Below are positions 50,417 to 59,389 of a stretch of DNA of 64,000 bases, piece by piece. The notes beneath the pieces were generated by a model that was not told the DNA's origin, made no database searches, and worked only from the letters and a program-made list of their open reading frames with translations. Source of the DNA: UBA993 sp964436815 (GTDB lineage Bacteria > Bacillota > Dethiobacteria > DTU022); assembly GCA_964436815.1 (NCBI GenBank), contig CAYTER010000003.1, positions 15,580-79,579 of the forward strand, written 5' to 3'. Positions within the stretch are counted from its first letter, which is position 1; every line of letters starts with the position of its first letter. A program made the position numbers and the translations under genes.

Positions 50417-52237
50417 ATGTTTAGTGGAGCATACTTGCAGAAAATTTTACGGATTAATTTAACTACTGAGCAATATTCTGAAGAAGTTGTGCCCGAGGAA
50501 CTATACCGCAGATATCTTGGTGGACGGGGGATCGCAGCATATTACTACTACCAAGAAATTGGCGCCGATACCGATCCCCTTTCTGAAGATAACAAACTGA
50601 TCTTTTTCACCGGCCCACTGACCGGATTACCGCTTCCCTCAACCACAAAGTTTCAGTGTGCTACCCGCTCGCCGGAGACAGGCGTCTACCTGTGTAGCAA
50701 CAGTGGTGGAGAAGTTGGCCCTTATTTAAAACGCAAGGGTTATGACGGTTTAGTCATTGAAGGGCGGGCGAAGCGCCTGCTCTATCTGGTGATCAGTCAG
50801 GATGGGGTTGAATTCAAGGATGCTGCTGGAATGAAAGAGCTTAAGACTAGTGTAATGATAAAAACGGTCCGCGAGCAATTAGGGCAACCAAGGTTAGCGG
50901 TAATGGTTGCCGGACCTGCTGCTTTTAACGGCGTCCACTATGCAAATATCATGGTTAAAGATCGGAGTTTTGGCCGTGGCGGAGCGGGTGCGGTGATGGC
51001 TTCAAAGAATTTAAAAGCAGTTGCAGTCAGCCCTTCTGGTGTTATACCGGTAGCTGATGCTGAACGAATAAAGGCTATTAATCCAGAAGCAGTGATTAAA
51101 GCTAAAGAAGGTAAGCGCGAACATAATCTATATGGTACCAACCAGTATACTGAAGTAATGAACGAACTGGGTTGTTACTCTGTAAAAAACTTTACCACGG
51201 GCAAGCTGAAGGGTTATGAAACCCTAAGCAAAGACTATGTAACTGAACATTACAAAGAGAAGAGCATTGCCTGTTTCCGCTGCCCGGTGGCCTGTGCTCA
51301 GCTATGTACAGTAAAAGAAAATGGACCCTATAAAGGGATGCGTTCTGATCCTGAGTATGAAACAGTTGGAACCCTGGGGGGTGTGTGTGGTGTAACTGAC
51401 TTTGCTGCAGTTATTGCCGGTAACTACCTCTGTGATGAGTATGGCATTGATACAATGACAGTGGGCGATATAATTGGTTATGCCATGGAGTGTTTTGAAA
51501 CAGGCCTGTTCAGTCTGGATGATACCGGAGGCCTCGAACTTCGTTTCGGCGATGGTGATGCTATGGTTGAAATGATCAGGCAGATTGGAGAAGGTGTAGG
51601 TTTTGGAGCAGTCTTAGGGAAAGGTTTTCGTTTAATGGCTAAAGATTACCCCCAGACAATTAATAAAATGATGCATGTTAAATGGATGCCTTTTGCTGCA
51701 TATGAGCCTCGCGGTTTTTATGGAATGGCTTTAGCCTACGGCACATCCAGCCGGGGTGCCTGCCATAATGTTGGGGGTTGGACTATTCGTGACGAACTCC
51801 TTACAAAGAATTACGATCGTTTTTCCCTTCATGGTAAAGGAGAACTTGTTAAACGACTCCAGGACACAAGGGCTTATATTGACTGCCTGGGTATTTGTAC
51901 AGTTGTTCGCAGCGCTCTTGGCTTTACCGATACCCCGGAAGGAGACGTGCTCCAAGCTGCAACTGGAGTAAACTTTACACCGGATCTGATGAAGATCGGC
52001 GAGAGGATAAATACACTTGAACGTTTGATTTTAATTCGGGAGGGTATTGGCCGTGGAAATGACTATCCACCGGAAAGGACATTAAGCGAGCCGCTTCCAG
52101 AAGGGCCGGCAAAGGGGAAAATTCTAACCAGGGAAATGTATGATCTCATGCTTGATGAATATTACCGACTGAGACTCTGGGATAAAAATGGAATACCTAC
52201 CAAAAAAGGACTCAAAGCTCAGGAGGTCTTATTTTGA
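50417..52237 (+). CDS. Tungsten-containing aldehyde:ferredoxin oxidoreductase
   Basis: AOR-family enzyme, 606 aa, which oxidises aldehydes to acids with ferredoxin using a bis-pyranopterin tungsten centre and one [4Fe-4S] cluster. Cluster ligands are C286, C289, C293 (ACFRCPVACAQ) and C494, with D489 in YIDCLGIC; these fall at nearly the same positions as in the Pyrococcus furiosus enzyme (C288, C291, C295, C494, D489), so the chain is complete. Pterin-binding elements such as RFGDGDAMVEMI and GAVLGKGFR are present. ATG 50417 behind TTAGGAGG. It lies among sugar enzymes and overlaps a MoaD-like gene, so its aldehyde is probably a sugar-derived one. Confidence 0.93.
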   Translation: MFSGAYLQKILRINLTTEQYSEEVVPEELYRRYLGGRGIAAYYYYQEIGADTDPLSEDNKLIFFTGPLTGLPLPSTTKFQCATRSPETGVYLCSNSGGEVGPYLKRKGYDGLVIEGRAKRLLYLVISQDGVEFKDAAGMKELKTSVMIKTVREQLGQPRLAVMVAGPAAFNGVHYANIMVKDRSFGRGGAGAVMASKNLKAVAVSPSGVIPVADAERIKAINPEAVIKAKEGKREHNLYGTNQYTEVMNELGCYSVKNFTTGKLKGYETLSKDYVTEHYKEKSIACFRCPVACAQLCTVKENGPYKGMRSDPEYETVGTLGGVCGVTDFAAVIAGNYLCDEYGIDTMTVGDIIGYAMECFETGLFSLDDTGGLELRFGDGDAMVEMIRQIGEGVGFGAVLGKGFRLMAKDYPQTINKMMHVKWMPFAAYEPRGFYGMALAYGTSSRGACHNVGGWTIRDELLTKNYDRFSLHGKGELVKRLQDTRAYIDCLGICTVVRSALGFTDTPEGDVLQAATGVNFTPDLMKIGERINTLERLILIREGIGRGNDYPPERTLSEPLPEGPAKGKILTREMYDLMLDEYYRLRLWDKNGIPTKKGLKAQEVLF

Positions 52238-52494
52238 TTGTCATTTCAGTTAAATACACTGGTTTGCTCAGGAGTGAAGCCGGTAACAGCGAAGAAAAAT
52301 GGCCGCTAAAAGAAGGTGCCACTCTGGAAAAGCTACTGGCAGAAGTTGCATTGAAGTACAATGTGCAATTAGATGACCACGCTAAGTTTATTATTGTCTT
52401 TAACGACCATGGTATCAAATTTGAACAGTGGTCTAAACAGGTTCTCCGGAATAATGATCAGGTGCTTATCCTACCGTCAATTTCGGGAGGTTGA
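52234..52494 (+). CDS. MoaD/ThiS-family sulfur carrier linked to AOR
   Basis: An 86-aa beta-grasp protein ending in the required SISGG, whose C-terminal Gly can be thiocarboxylated. TTG start at 52234 behind AGGAGG, overlapping the AOR stop by 4 nt. MoaD paralogues next to AOR genes are common in W-using anaerobes and serve the pterin dithiolene step or AOR maturation. No MoaE partner is in the window. It is the only MoaD here; the pterin operon at 30-37 kb has none. Confidence 0.88.
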   Translation: MIVISVKYTGLLRSEAGNSEEKWPLKEGATLEKLLAEVALKYNVQLDDHAKFIIVFNDHGIKFEQWSKQVLRNNDQVLILPSISGG

Positions 52495-52496
52495 GA

Positions 52497-53501
52497 ATGG
52501 TAAAAAACAGAGTGCTGATTACCCCTCGCTCGTTTGCCCGTTTAAACGATAAACCGTTAATTTACTTACAAGAAGCTGGTTGTCTGATTGAAAGAAATAA
52601 TAAGCAGGCGCCTTATAGCGAAGAAGAGTTGGCAGAGGCAATATCAGGAGTTGATGCCTTGCTTGTAGGCCTTGATCCTGTAACGGAAAAAGTGCTGGCA
52701 GCTGCACCAAGGCTTAAAGTAGTATCCAAATATGGCGCCGGCTTAGATAATATAGACCTTGCTGCAGCAACACATTATGGTGTAGTTGTTACTTATACCC
52801 CCGGAGCAAATACCGAAGCGGTTGCAGATCTAACCTTTGGACTGATGCTGGCGGTTGGCAGGCGAATTGTTGAAGCGCACGAAGCAGTCAAATCAGGTTT
52901 ATGGGAGCCATTTTTAGGCGTGGACTTATGGGGCAAAACCCTGGGTATTATTGGCACAGGACGGATCGGCAGAGCGGTAGCCTCTAGGGCCAGGGGTTTT
53001 AATATGCAGATTCTTTCCTATGACTGTAATCCTGATCACAGTTGGGCTGAAAACTGTGGAGCCAGTTGTGTCAGTCTAGAAGATGTAATGAGGCAAAGTG
53101 ATTTTGTAACGGTTCACCTGCCCTTAACAGAAGAAACAGGGGGTTTAATTGGTAGTGAGTTGTTAAGGCTAATGAAACCTTCAGCCATTCTGGTAAATAC
53201 ATCAAGGGGTGGAATTGTAGATGAAACCGCCCTGGTTGAAATACTGAAACAGGGTAAAATATTCGGGGCTGCGTTGGATGTTTATAGCATAGAACCACTT
53301 GAAAACAAAGATTTATTATCTTCGCCGAGACTTATAACCACACCCCACATCAGTGCGCACAGTAGCGATGCTCTTCTTGAAATGGGTATGATGGCAGTAG
53401 AGAACCTGACCCGGGTGCTTCGAAATTTGCGGCCAGAACATGTGGCTAATCCGGCAGTGTACAACACAATCAAGGAAGGTGAAAGCAGTGAAGGCAAATG
53501 A
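52497..53501 (+). CDS. D-isomer-specific 2-hydroxyacid dehydrogenase (phosphoglycerate dehydrogenase-like)
   Basis: NAD-dependent 2-hydroxyacid dehydrogenase, 334 aa. The Rossmann motif is GKTLGIIGTGRIGRAVA, the catalytic Arg lies in NTSRGGIVDETAL, Glu in DVYSIEPLEN and His in TTPHISAHS. ATG 52497 follows GGGAGG. It lacks the regulatory ACT domain of biosynthetic SerA. Substrates in catabolic settings include 2-keto sugar acids, glyoxylate and hydroxypyruvate. It overlaps the next gene by 14 nt. Confidence 0.88.
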   Translation: MVKNRVLITPRSFARLNDKPLIYLQEAGCLIERNNKQAPYSEEELAEAISGVDALLVGLDPVTEKVLAAAPRLKVVSKYGAGLDNIDLAAATHYGVVVTYTPGANTEAVADLTFGLMLAVGRRIVEAHEAVKSGLWEPFLGVDLWGKTLGIIGTGRIGRAVASRARGFNMQILSYDCNPDHSWAENCGASCVSLEDVMRQSDFVTVHLPLTEETGGLIGSELLRLMKPSAILVNTSRGGIVDETALVEILKQGKIFGAALDVYSIEPLENKDLLSSPRLITTPHISAHSSDALLEMGMMAVENLTRVLRNLRPEHVANPAVYNTIKEGESSEGK

Positions 53502-54507
53502 TTTGGTTGGCGTGGGAGTAATTGGAACGGGACGAGCTGGTATGGTTCATATAGCTAACTTTGCAGAGAATGTGCCTCGTGCCCGTTTAGTAGCAGTTTG
53601 CGATTTAGATGAAAAAAGCGTACAGGAAACGGCCAATAAATGGAATGCAGATCCATATACAAACCCCGAAGATTTTTTAATGCACCCTTTACTTGATGCT
53701 GTGGTTATTGCCGCGCCAACCTTTGTCCATGCAGAACTGGTTATTGCAGCTGCAGAAGCGAAAAAGGCAATTCTCTGTGAGAAACCTTTAACTATAACTG
53801 AAGAAGAAGCAGCGAGAATGGATAAAGCGGTGAAACAAAACAAAGTGCCCTTTTTGATGGGTTTTATGCGCCGCTTCGATCAAAGTTTTATTCGTGCACG
53901 GGAGATAATACAAAGTGGTGACATCGGAGAACCTTTGATGATTAAATCAACCGGTAAAGGTCCTGGTCTTCCGCCAGCTTGGAATCTTGATATTGATAGA
54001 AGTAATGGTATGTTGGCAGAAGTAAACAGCCATGATTTTGATTGTGTCCGTTTTTTATCCGGTGAGGAGTATAAGTGGGTATTTGCCACTGCCCGTAACA
54101 ATAAATGTCCGGATTATAAGACGGAATACCCTCAATTTTACGATACTGCTATCGTTACTTTCGGCATGACCGGTAAAGTGATAGGTACTATTGACGGCTC
54201 TTGCCCGGCTGACTACGGCTATGATGCCAGGGTTGAAATCCAGGGCGCTGATGGCGTTCTTTTTATTGGCAACATAGCTAAAAAGGGAGTCGTTGTTGGT
54301 CGCAAGGGTAAAGGTGTGGCAGAAGAGATCGTTGACAGCTGGCGCTCACTTTTTCGCGAGGCTTACCTGGCGGAAGATCGCTGCCTTATCAATTCTTTGC
54401 TAAAGGGAATAGAACCGCCTTCGACTCTAAAAGATGGCTGGCAGGCGTTAAAGGCAGTTCGAGCTTCAAACCGTTCGATTCGCAGTGGAAAGGTTGAAGA
54501 GGTATGA
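53488..54507 (+). CDS. Gfo/Idh/MocA-family oxidoreductase
   Basis: NAD-dependent sugar/inositol oxidoreductase, 339 aa. N-terminal Rossmann motif GVIGTGRAGMVHIAN, the signature ILCEKPLTITEEEA with the catalytic Lys, and the C-terminal domain with EVNSHDFDCVRFLSG (active His). GTG 53488 behind GGAAGGTG; it overlaps the preceding gene by 14 nt. Relatives include inositol 2-dehydrogenase and 3-dehydro sugar forming enzymes. Its natural sugar is not evident. Confidence 0.9.
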   Translation: MKANDLVGVGVIGTGRAGMVHIANFAENVPRARLVAVCDLDEKSVQETANKWNADPYTNPEDFLMHPLLDAVVIAAPTFVHAELVIAAAEAKKAILCEKPLTITEEEAARMDKAVKQNKVPFLMGFMRRFDQSFIRAREIIQSGDIGEPLMIKSTGKGPGLPPAWNLDIDRSNGMLAEVNSHDFDCVRFLSGEEYKWVFATARNNKCPDYKTEYPQFYDTAIVTFGMTGKVIGTIDGSCPADYGYDARVEIQGADGVLFIGNIAKKGVVVGRKGKGVAEEIVDSWRSLFREAYLAEDRCLINSLLKGIEPPSTLKDGWQALKAVRASNRSIRSGKVEEV

Positions 54508-54524
54508 ATGAAGGAATAGAAAAA

Positions 54525-55586
54525 ATGAAAGCAGCAGTATTTTGTGACGGAATTATTAAAGTTAAAAATATTCCCCGGCCACAGCCAAAAGAAAACGAAA
54601 TGGTTATAAAAGTGGAAGCTGCAGCTATATGCGCTACCGATCTGAAGATTTGGAAAAGAGGGCACCGCAATATTGCCTCTGGAAGTGAGACTATTCTGGG
54701 TCATGAGGTGGTCGGTATTGTATTTGAGGTTGGCTCAGAGATCGATAATAATTGGTTAGGGAAAAGAGTTGTCATACCACCCAATGTAGGTTGTGGCTTT
54801 TGTCCGGCCTGTGAGGCAGGATGGGATAGTTATTGTCCCACGTACAAAGCCTATGGCGTCGGCCTGCCGGGAAGCTTTGCTGAATATATGTTGGTAAGAG
54901 CACCGTCAGATAGATCGGAAACGCTGATCACTGTAGCGGGTCATATCCCTACAAAAATTGCAGTTTTGGCCGAAGCAGTATCCTGTTGTTACCGCGGCTT
55001 GTATGATTGTAACCTGAAGCCTGAAGAAAAAGTTTTAATTATGGGAGCAGGCCCAATGGGGATACTTAGCGTCGTTACTGCCAAAGCAATGGGTGCTTCA
55101 ACAATTATAAGCGCTGATTTTCTTGAAGAACGCAGGGATGCAAGCGAAAAATTTGGCACAACGTATGCTTTGAATCCGGCAGAAGATCATTTTGTCGAAG
55201 CAGTGAAAGAAGTAAGCGATGGCTGGGGCGTTGATGTGGTCATGGTCACTGCTCCTTTCGCAAAGGCGCAACTCCAGGGTATCATGGCTGCTGCTGTGGG
55301 AGGTCGGATTAATCTTTTTGCCGGACTTTCTCCGGATGATCGATTTGATGATTTTCCCTCAAACCTGGTTCACTACCGTGGTTTGAAAGTTCTCGGAAGC
55401 ACAGGGACTACTTCGCAAGTCATGCAGACTGTGGTAAATATGATGACTGAAGGGCATCTTGAGATCTTGCAAGAGGCGGTAACAGCAGTTTATGCGTTAG
55501 AAGATATGGAAAAAGCGTTAGATAAGGCCGGAAGCGGTAAGGAAATAAAAGTTATGGTAGTGCCTGACAGTAAGATGATAGTGTAA
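54525..55586 (+). CDS. Zinc-dependent alcohol/polyol dehydrogenase
   Basis: Medium-chain zinc dehydrogenase, 353 aa, of the sorbitol/threonine dehydrogenase branch. Catalytic zinc ligands are C36 and H60-E61 (ILGHEVVG), structural zinc is the four-Cys set in GCGFCPACEAGWDSYC, and the cofactor motif is GAGPMGILSV. I prefer ATG 54525, with GAAGGAA upstream and a normal MKAAVF start; ATG 54504 overlaps the preceding stop (ATGA) and is also possible. It could be the second polyol or inosose oxidation enzyme. Confidence 0.88.
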   Translation: MKAAVFCDGIIKVKNIPRPQPKENEMVIKVEAAAICATDLKIWKRGHRNIASGSETILGHEVVGIVFEVGSEIDNNWLGKRVVIPPNVGCGFCPACEAGWDSYCPTYKAYGVGLPGSFAEYMLVRAPSDRSETLITVAGHIPTKIAVLAEAVSCCYRGLYDCNLKPEEKVLIMGAGPMGILSVVTAKAMGASTIISADFLEERRDASEKFGTTYALNPAEDHFVEAVKEVSDGWGVDVVMVTAPFAKAQLQGIMAAAVGGRINLFAGLSPDDRFDDFPSNLVHYRGLKVLGSTGTTSQVMQTVVNMMTEGHLEILQEAVTAVYALEDMEKALDKAGSGKEIKVMVVPDSKMIV

Positions 55587-55623
55587 CAAACTATTTCCTG
55601 TTTGTATTAGGAGAGGATCAAAT

Positions 55624-57171
55624 ATGGGCAAGACTTATTTACTGGGGATTGATTTAGGCACCATGGGAACTAAGGCAGCTCTTTACGATCTGGAAGGTAA
55701 AGCCCTGGCAGAGGCGTACGAGGAATCAATACTTCGCTATCCGAAAATAGGCTTTGTAGAACAAGATTTTGAAGAAATATATAGCTCAGCAGTTAATTGT
55801 ATTAAAGAAGTGTTAGAGAAAAGCGGCATCGAAAGTGGTGATGTGGCGGCGCTAGCGTTCAGCAGTCAAATGTCAGGTATAGGGATGATTGATAAAGATT
55901 GGACACCGGCAGCCCATTATGACAGCTGGCTCGATACACGTTGTGAGTCAGCTTTCTCCTTAATGGAGCCTTTTTGCAATGATTTTACGGCAAGTAGTGG
56001 CTGTCCGCCTACATACGCTCATGCAGCGAAAATTATCTGGTGGAAGAATAACCAACCGGAAGTATTTAAAAACACAGCTCGATTTATAGTGCCCCTTGCC
56101 TACGTTGCAGGTAAGATGGCTGGATTAAAAGCTGAAGAAGCCTATATTGACCTCACATGCCTGCATTTCTCAGGGTTTAGCAATACCGGGGAGTCGAAGT
56201 GGTCAGAAGAGTTGCTTAATAAATTTGAAATACCAGCAGAGAAAATGCCGCGAATAATATCTCCGACAGAGATTATCGGAAAAGTTAATCGTGGAGCGGC
56301 TCGGGCAACCGGTTTAAAAGAAGGCACACCAATTGCTGCCGGGGCAGGGGATCAGGCAGCAGCATCTTTAGGCGCAGGAGTGGTTGAACCGGGAGATGTT
56401 TTTGATAGTGCCGGGACCGCATCCGTATTTTCTGTCTGTGTAAAAAGTTTTTTGCCTGACGTTAGGAATAAAGTTGTCCTGGCAACTCATGGTGTCATAC
56501 CCGGCACTTACTATGCCCTTTCATTTATCAACGGTGGCGGTTTAAATTTACGATGGTTCCGTGATACTTTTGGTCTTCAGGAAAAAAACGAGGCAGCGTC
56601 AACCGGTAAAGAAGTTTATCAGATATTTGATCAAATGGCTGCTCAATCCCCTGCAGGTTCAGGGGGCACAATATTTATTCCTCACCTGCAAGGCAGAGTT
56701 GTTCCACCGGATGCTTCTTTACGAGGTCTCTGGGCTGGCTTCACCTGGTCGCATAACCGTGGCCACCTGTTCAGGGCGATGATGGAAGGTGTCGCTTATG
56801 AGTACGCATACTATTTGCAGATAGAAAAAGAGCTTCACCCTGAACTTGAATGTCGGGAAGTAAGGGTGATAGGTGGTGGTGCGTCAAGCGATCTGTGGAA
56901 TCAGATCAAAAGTGATGTTTTAGATATACCATATTGCCGAATAAACCGATCTGAGGTCGGAACCTGGGGATGTGCTATGATTGCCGGCAAAGCTGTTGGG
57001 ATTTTTGACGATTTAAGAATAGTTGCTAAAGAATCAACGCAGATCAGCCACCGACTTGATCCGCGACCTCACTATTCCCAGTTTTACCAGCCTTATGTAG
57101 ACATTTACAGGCAGATTATCGAGGGATACGCTGAAATTTTTAATGGTTTAAATGAGCTGCCTTTGGAGTAA
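55624..57171 (+). CDS. FGGY-family carbohydrate kinase (xylulokinase-like)
   Basis: Sugar kinase of the FGGY family, 515 aa. N-terminal ATPase motif GIDLGTMGTKAALYDLEGK, second phosphate loop and catalytic Asp in IAAGAGDQAAASLGAGVV, and the adenosine motif RVIGGGASSDLWNQIKSDV. ATG 55624 behind GGAGAGGATC. The best general match is xylulokinase, but family members phosphorylate many ketoses and sugar acids. It is the only kinase in the island and so probably makes the phosphorylated substrate of the following aldolase or isomerase. Confidence 0.9.
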   Translation: MGKTYLLGIDLGTMGTKAALYDLEGKALAEAYEESILRYPKIGFVEQDFEEIYSSAVNCIKEVLEKSGIESGDVAALAFSSQMSGIGMIDKDWTPAAHYDSWLDTRCESAFSLMEPFCNDFTASSGCPPTYAHAAKIIWWKNNQPEVFKNTARFIVPLAYVAGKMAGLKAEEAYIDLTCLHFSGFSNTGESKWSEELLNKFEIPAEKMPRIISPTEIIGKVNRGAARATGLKEGTPIAAGAGDQAAASLGAGVVEPGDVFDSAGTASVFSVCVKSFLPDVRNKVVLATHGVIPGTYYALSFINGGGLNLRWFRDTFGLQEKNEAASTGKEVYQIFDQMAAQSPAGSGGTIFIPHLQGRVVPPDASLRGLWAGFTWSHNRGHLFRAMMEGVAYEYAYYLQIEKELHPELECREVRVIGGGASSDLWNQIKSDVLDIPYCRINRSEVGTWGCAMIAGKAVGIFDDLRIVAKESTQISHRLDPRPHYSQFYQPYVDIYRQIIEGYAEIFNGLNELPLE

Positions 57172-57215
57172 TCATCAACAATTAAGGGGATAAAACAGAG
57201 AGAAGGTGCAAAAAC

Positions 57216-57869
57216 ATGATCTCCAAGGTAAAAAATTTTAATCGTATTTATAAAGCCGGAATTATAGCTGTTGTTAGAGCTGATTCGTTCGAACAGGCGC
57301 TGGCGACATCAGAAGCCTTAAAAAATGGCGGAGTAGATGTTATTGAGATTACTCTGACTGTTCCCGGCGCTATAGATGTAATTAAAGAGCTGGCAAAAAC
57401 ATATCGGCACGGTGAAATACTACTTGGGGCAGGAACGGTACTCGATTCTGAGACCGCCCGCATCTCTCTGATGGCAGGAGCTGAATTTATTGTCAGCCCG
57501 TCTCTTAATCTAGATGTAATAAAGCTTTGCAATCGCTATCAAAAAATTTGTATGCCTGGATGCATGACAGTTACAGAGATTGTTTCTGCACTTGATGCCG
57601 GCGCGGATTTAATTAAACTTTTTCCTGGTAATTTTTTTGGCCCTTCAATAATAAAGACTTTAAAAGGGCCTTTACCCCAGGCTGATTTTGTTCCTACCGG
57701 AGGTGTTACCCTTGAGAATATTCAGGATTGGATTAACAACGGATGCATTGCAGTTGGTATTGGAGGCGAGCTGACCAAAGGTGCTGCTGATGGGGATTAC
57801 CATCGAATCACAGAAACAGCCCGACAATTTGTAGAGCAAATCCGTGCAGTACGCCATTTAGAAGGATAA
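57216..57869 (+). CDS. 2-dehydro-3-deoxy-phosphogluconate (KDPG)/keto-hydroxyglutarate-type aldolase
   Basis: Class I aldolase of the Eda family, 217 aa. It shows GIIAVVRAD (phosphate Arg at 21), E44 in VIEITLTVPGA, LGAGTVLDSETA and the Schiff-base Lys at 134 in LIKLFPGNFFG, plus PTGGVTLENI. It cleaves 2-keto-3-deoxy sugar acid phosphates to pyruvate and an aldehyde such as glyceraldehyde 3-phosphate. No Edd-type dehydratase is in the window, so its substrate's origin is open. ATG 57216, with AGAAGGTG upstream. Confidence 0.9.
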   Translation: MISKVKNFNRIYKAGIIAVVRADSFEQALATSEALKNGGVDVIEITLTVPGAIDVIKELAKTYRHGEILLGAGTVLDSETARISLMAGAEFIVSPSLNLDVIKLCNRYQKICMPGCMTVTEIVSALDAGADLIKLFPGNFFGPSIIKTLKGPLPQADFVPTGGVTLENIQDWINNGCIAVGIGGELTKGAADGDYHRITETARQFVEQIRAVRHLEG

Positions 57870-57893
57870 TAATGCCAGGAGGTTTGAGAGTTG

Positions 57894-58766
57894 ATGAAAT
57901 ATGCTATCAGCAGTTGGATTTATGGAGACGAGAGTTTAGAGTTAATTTTTATGCGACTGGCAAGATACGGATACGATGCAGTTGAGCTGGAAGGTGAACC
58001 GGATAAGTACGATGTAAAAGAAATCTTAGAGTTATGTCGCCGGTACAGCATTTCTATATCAGGAATTGCCGGGATGTATCCATGGCCGACTGGGGAGAGG
58101 GACCTAGCTTCACCAGATCCAGAGATTAGAAAAAAGGCAGTAAAGTATTTGCTTTCCTGCATTGATTTTGCCCATGATCTGTCAGCACCGCTGGTGATAG
58201 TAGTCCCTTCTGCTGTGGGGAAAACCATGCCTTTTCCAATCTTGAACGGAGAAGCGGATATATCAGCATGGGATGAAACGGTAGATAGGGAATGGGCTTA
58301 TGCACAGGATTCAGTTGGTAAATGTTCTGAAGCTGCCAGCGAAAAAGGAATCATTCTGGCTGTCGAACCAATTAACCGATACGAAACTTTTCTTATTAAT
58401 ACCTGTAGCCAAGGTTTGCAGTTTATTTCACCATTTGACAAGAAAACTGTAAAAATTCATCTTGATACATTTCATATGAATATAGAGGAAAAAAGCCTGA
58501 ATCAGGCTATCCTTGAGGCAGGAGACTTGCTTGCTAATCTACACGTAGCTGACAGTAATCGTCAGGCGGTTGGAAAAGGACACACAGATTTCAACGAAAT
58601 AATTCGCAGTCTCAAAAGTATAAGTTATACAGGAGTTATTTCTTTGGAACCACTTCCGCCGGTTCCTAATCCTTATGTGGCCATGAAACTTGATCGCTAT
58701 AAAGATATGCGAGATGATATAGCTCGTGAAAGTATCGAAACGCTGAAGAAAATCGCAGGATATTAG
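57894..58766 (+). CDS. Sugar epimerase/isomerase, TIM-barrel family (second copy)
   Basis: Paralogue of the enzyme at 49521, 290 aa, same family. Both start with a near-identical Y-A-[VI]-S-x-W-I-Y-G block and share WP, ERDLA, VEPINR and the metal set, here E158, D191, H217 and E252. The two copies differ in the loop before the first ligand (this copy has PSAVGKTMPFPILNGEA). ATG 57894 follows AGGAGG with a TTG three bases before. The pair may act on two different intermediates. Confidence 0.88.
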   Translation: MKYAISSWIYGDESLELIFMRLARYGYDAVELEGEPDKYDVKEILELCRRYSISISGIAGMYPWPTGERDLASPDPEIRKKAVKYLLSCIDFAHDLSAPLVIVVPSAVGKTMPFPILNGEADISAWDETVDREWAYAQDSVGKCSEAASEKGIILAVEPINRYETFLINTCSQGLQFISPFDKKTVKIHLDTFHMNIEEKSLNQAILEAGDLLANLHVADSNRQAVGKGHTDFNEIIRSLKSISYTGVISLEPLPPVPNPYVAMKLDRYKDMRDDIARESIETLKKIAGY

Positions 58767-58819
58767 ATAAGCACTTGCTGATTATTCAGAGGTTAATTAA
58801 GCATATAGGAGGTTTTGCT

Positions 58820-59389
58820 ATGCAAGAAATAAAAATTATGGATCCTTTTTTCGTGGAAATTAGCTGTGAAGACGGTAACGTATCGCCTCCGGCAAGACTA
58901 ATTAGGCGCAGGCTTAGCGATCTGGCTGGTCTGTTTTATGATCAGGATGCTTATAACAGTGCTCTGGCAGATGACGACCCAGTTCTCTATGAGGTTTATG
59001 AGGTTCGGGTGCCGGAAGAAGAAGGTCATCTTCTATCATGTACAACAGTTATTTACCCAGGGAAAGTAGGAAAAGAATACTATTTTACCAAAGGACATTT
59101 CCACGTTCTAGAAAACCGGGCTGAAATATATACATGTTTACGGGGGCAGGGTTATCTTTTAATGACCACCAGAGCTGGCAGAAGTCACAGCATAGCCATG
59201 AGGCCAGGAGTTTCTGCCTATATTCCGCCATACTGGTCACACCGTACACTAAACTGTGGAGAAGAACCCTTTATTTTTTATGGAGTATGGCCGGGAGATG
59301 CTGGTCATGATTATGAAAGTATTGTAGAGCAAGAGTTTCCACTGCGAGTTTTTGAAGAAAATGGGCAGCCGGCAGTTAAAAAATCATAG
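58820..59389 (+). CDS. Cupin-type phosphoglucose isomerase (archaeal-type GPI)
   Basis: Cupin isomerase, 189 aa, related to archaeal glucose-6-phosphate isomerase. The metal residues are H93 and H95 (FTKGHFHV), E102 (AEIYTCL) and H141 (WSHRTL); the spacing H-x-H-x6-E-x38-H is identical to the known Pyrococcus furiosus enzyme (H88, H90, E97, H136). ATG 58820 behind ATAGGAGGT. It ends the island. It may be a true GPI or an isomerase for another sugar phosphate. Confidence 0.85.
   Translation: MQEIKIMDPFFVEISCEDGNVSPPARLIRRRLSDLAGLFYDQDAYNSALADDDPVLYEVYEVRVPEEEGHLLSCTTVIYPGKVGKEYYFTKGHFHVLENRAEIYTCLRGQGYLLMTTRAGRSHSIAMRPGVSAYIPPYWSHRTLNCGEEPFIFYGVWPGDAGHDYESIVEQEFPLRVFEENGQPAVKKS

Noticed and set aside
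51756..51971. Hydrophobic frame resembling a transporter segment
   Set aside because: It lies wholly within the AOR gene in another frame and has no start context.
53488..55586. Thermotoga-type inositol pathway (IolG, IolM and epimerase)
   Set aside because: IolG-like and IolM-like enzymes and epimerases are present but no IolN-type hydrolase was seen, and AOR, aldolase and cupin GPI do not belong to it. It stays one possible partial match, not a call.
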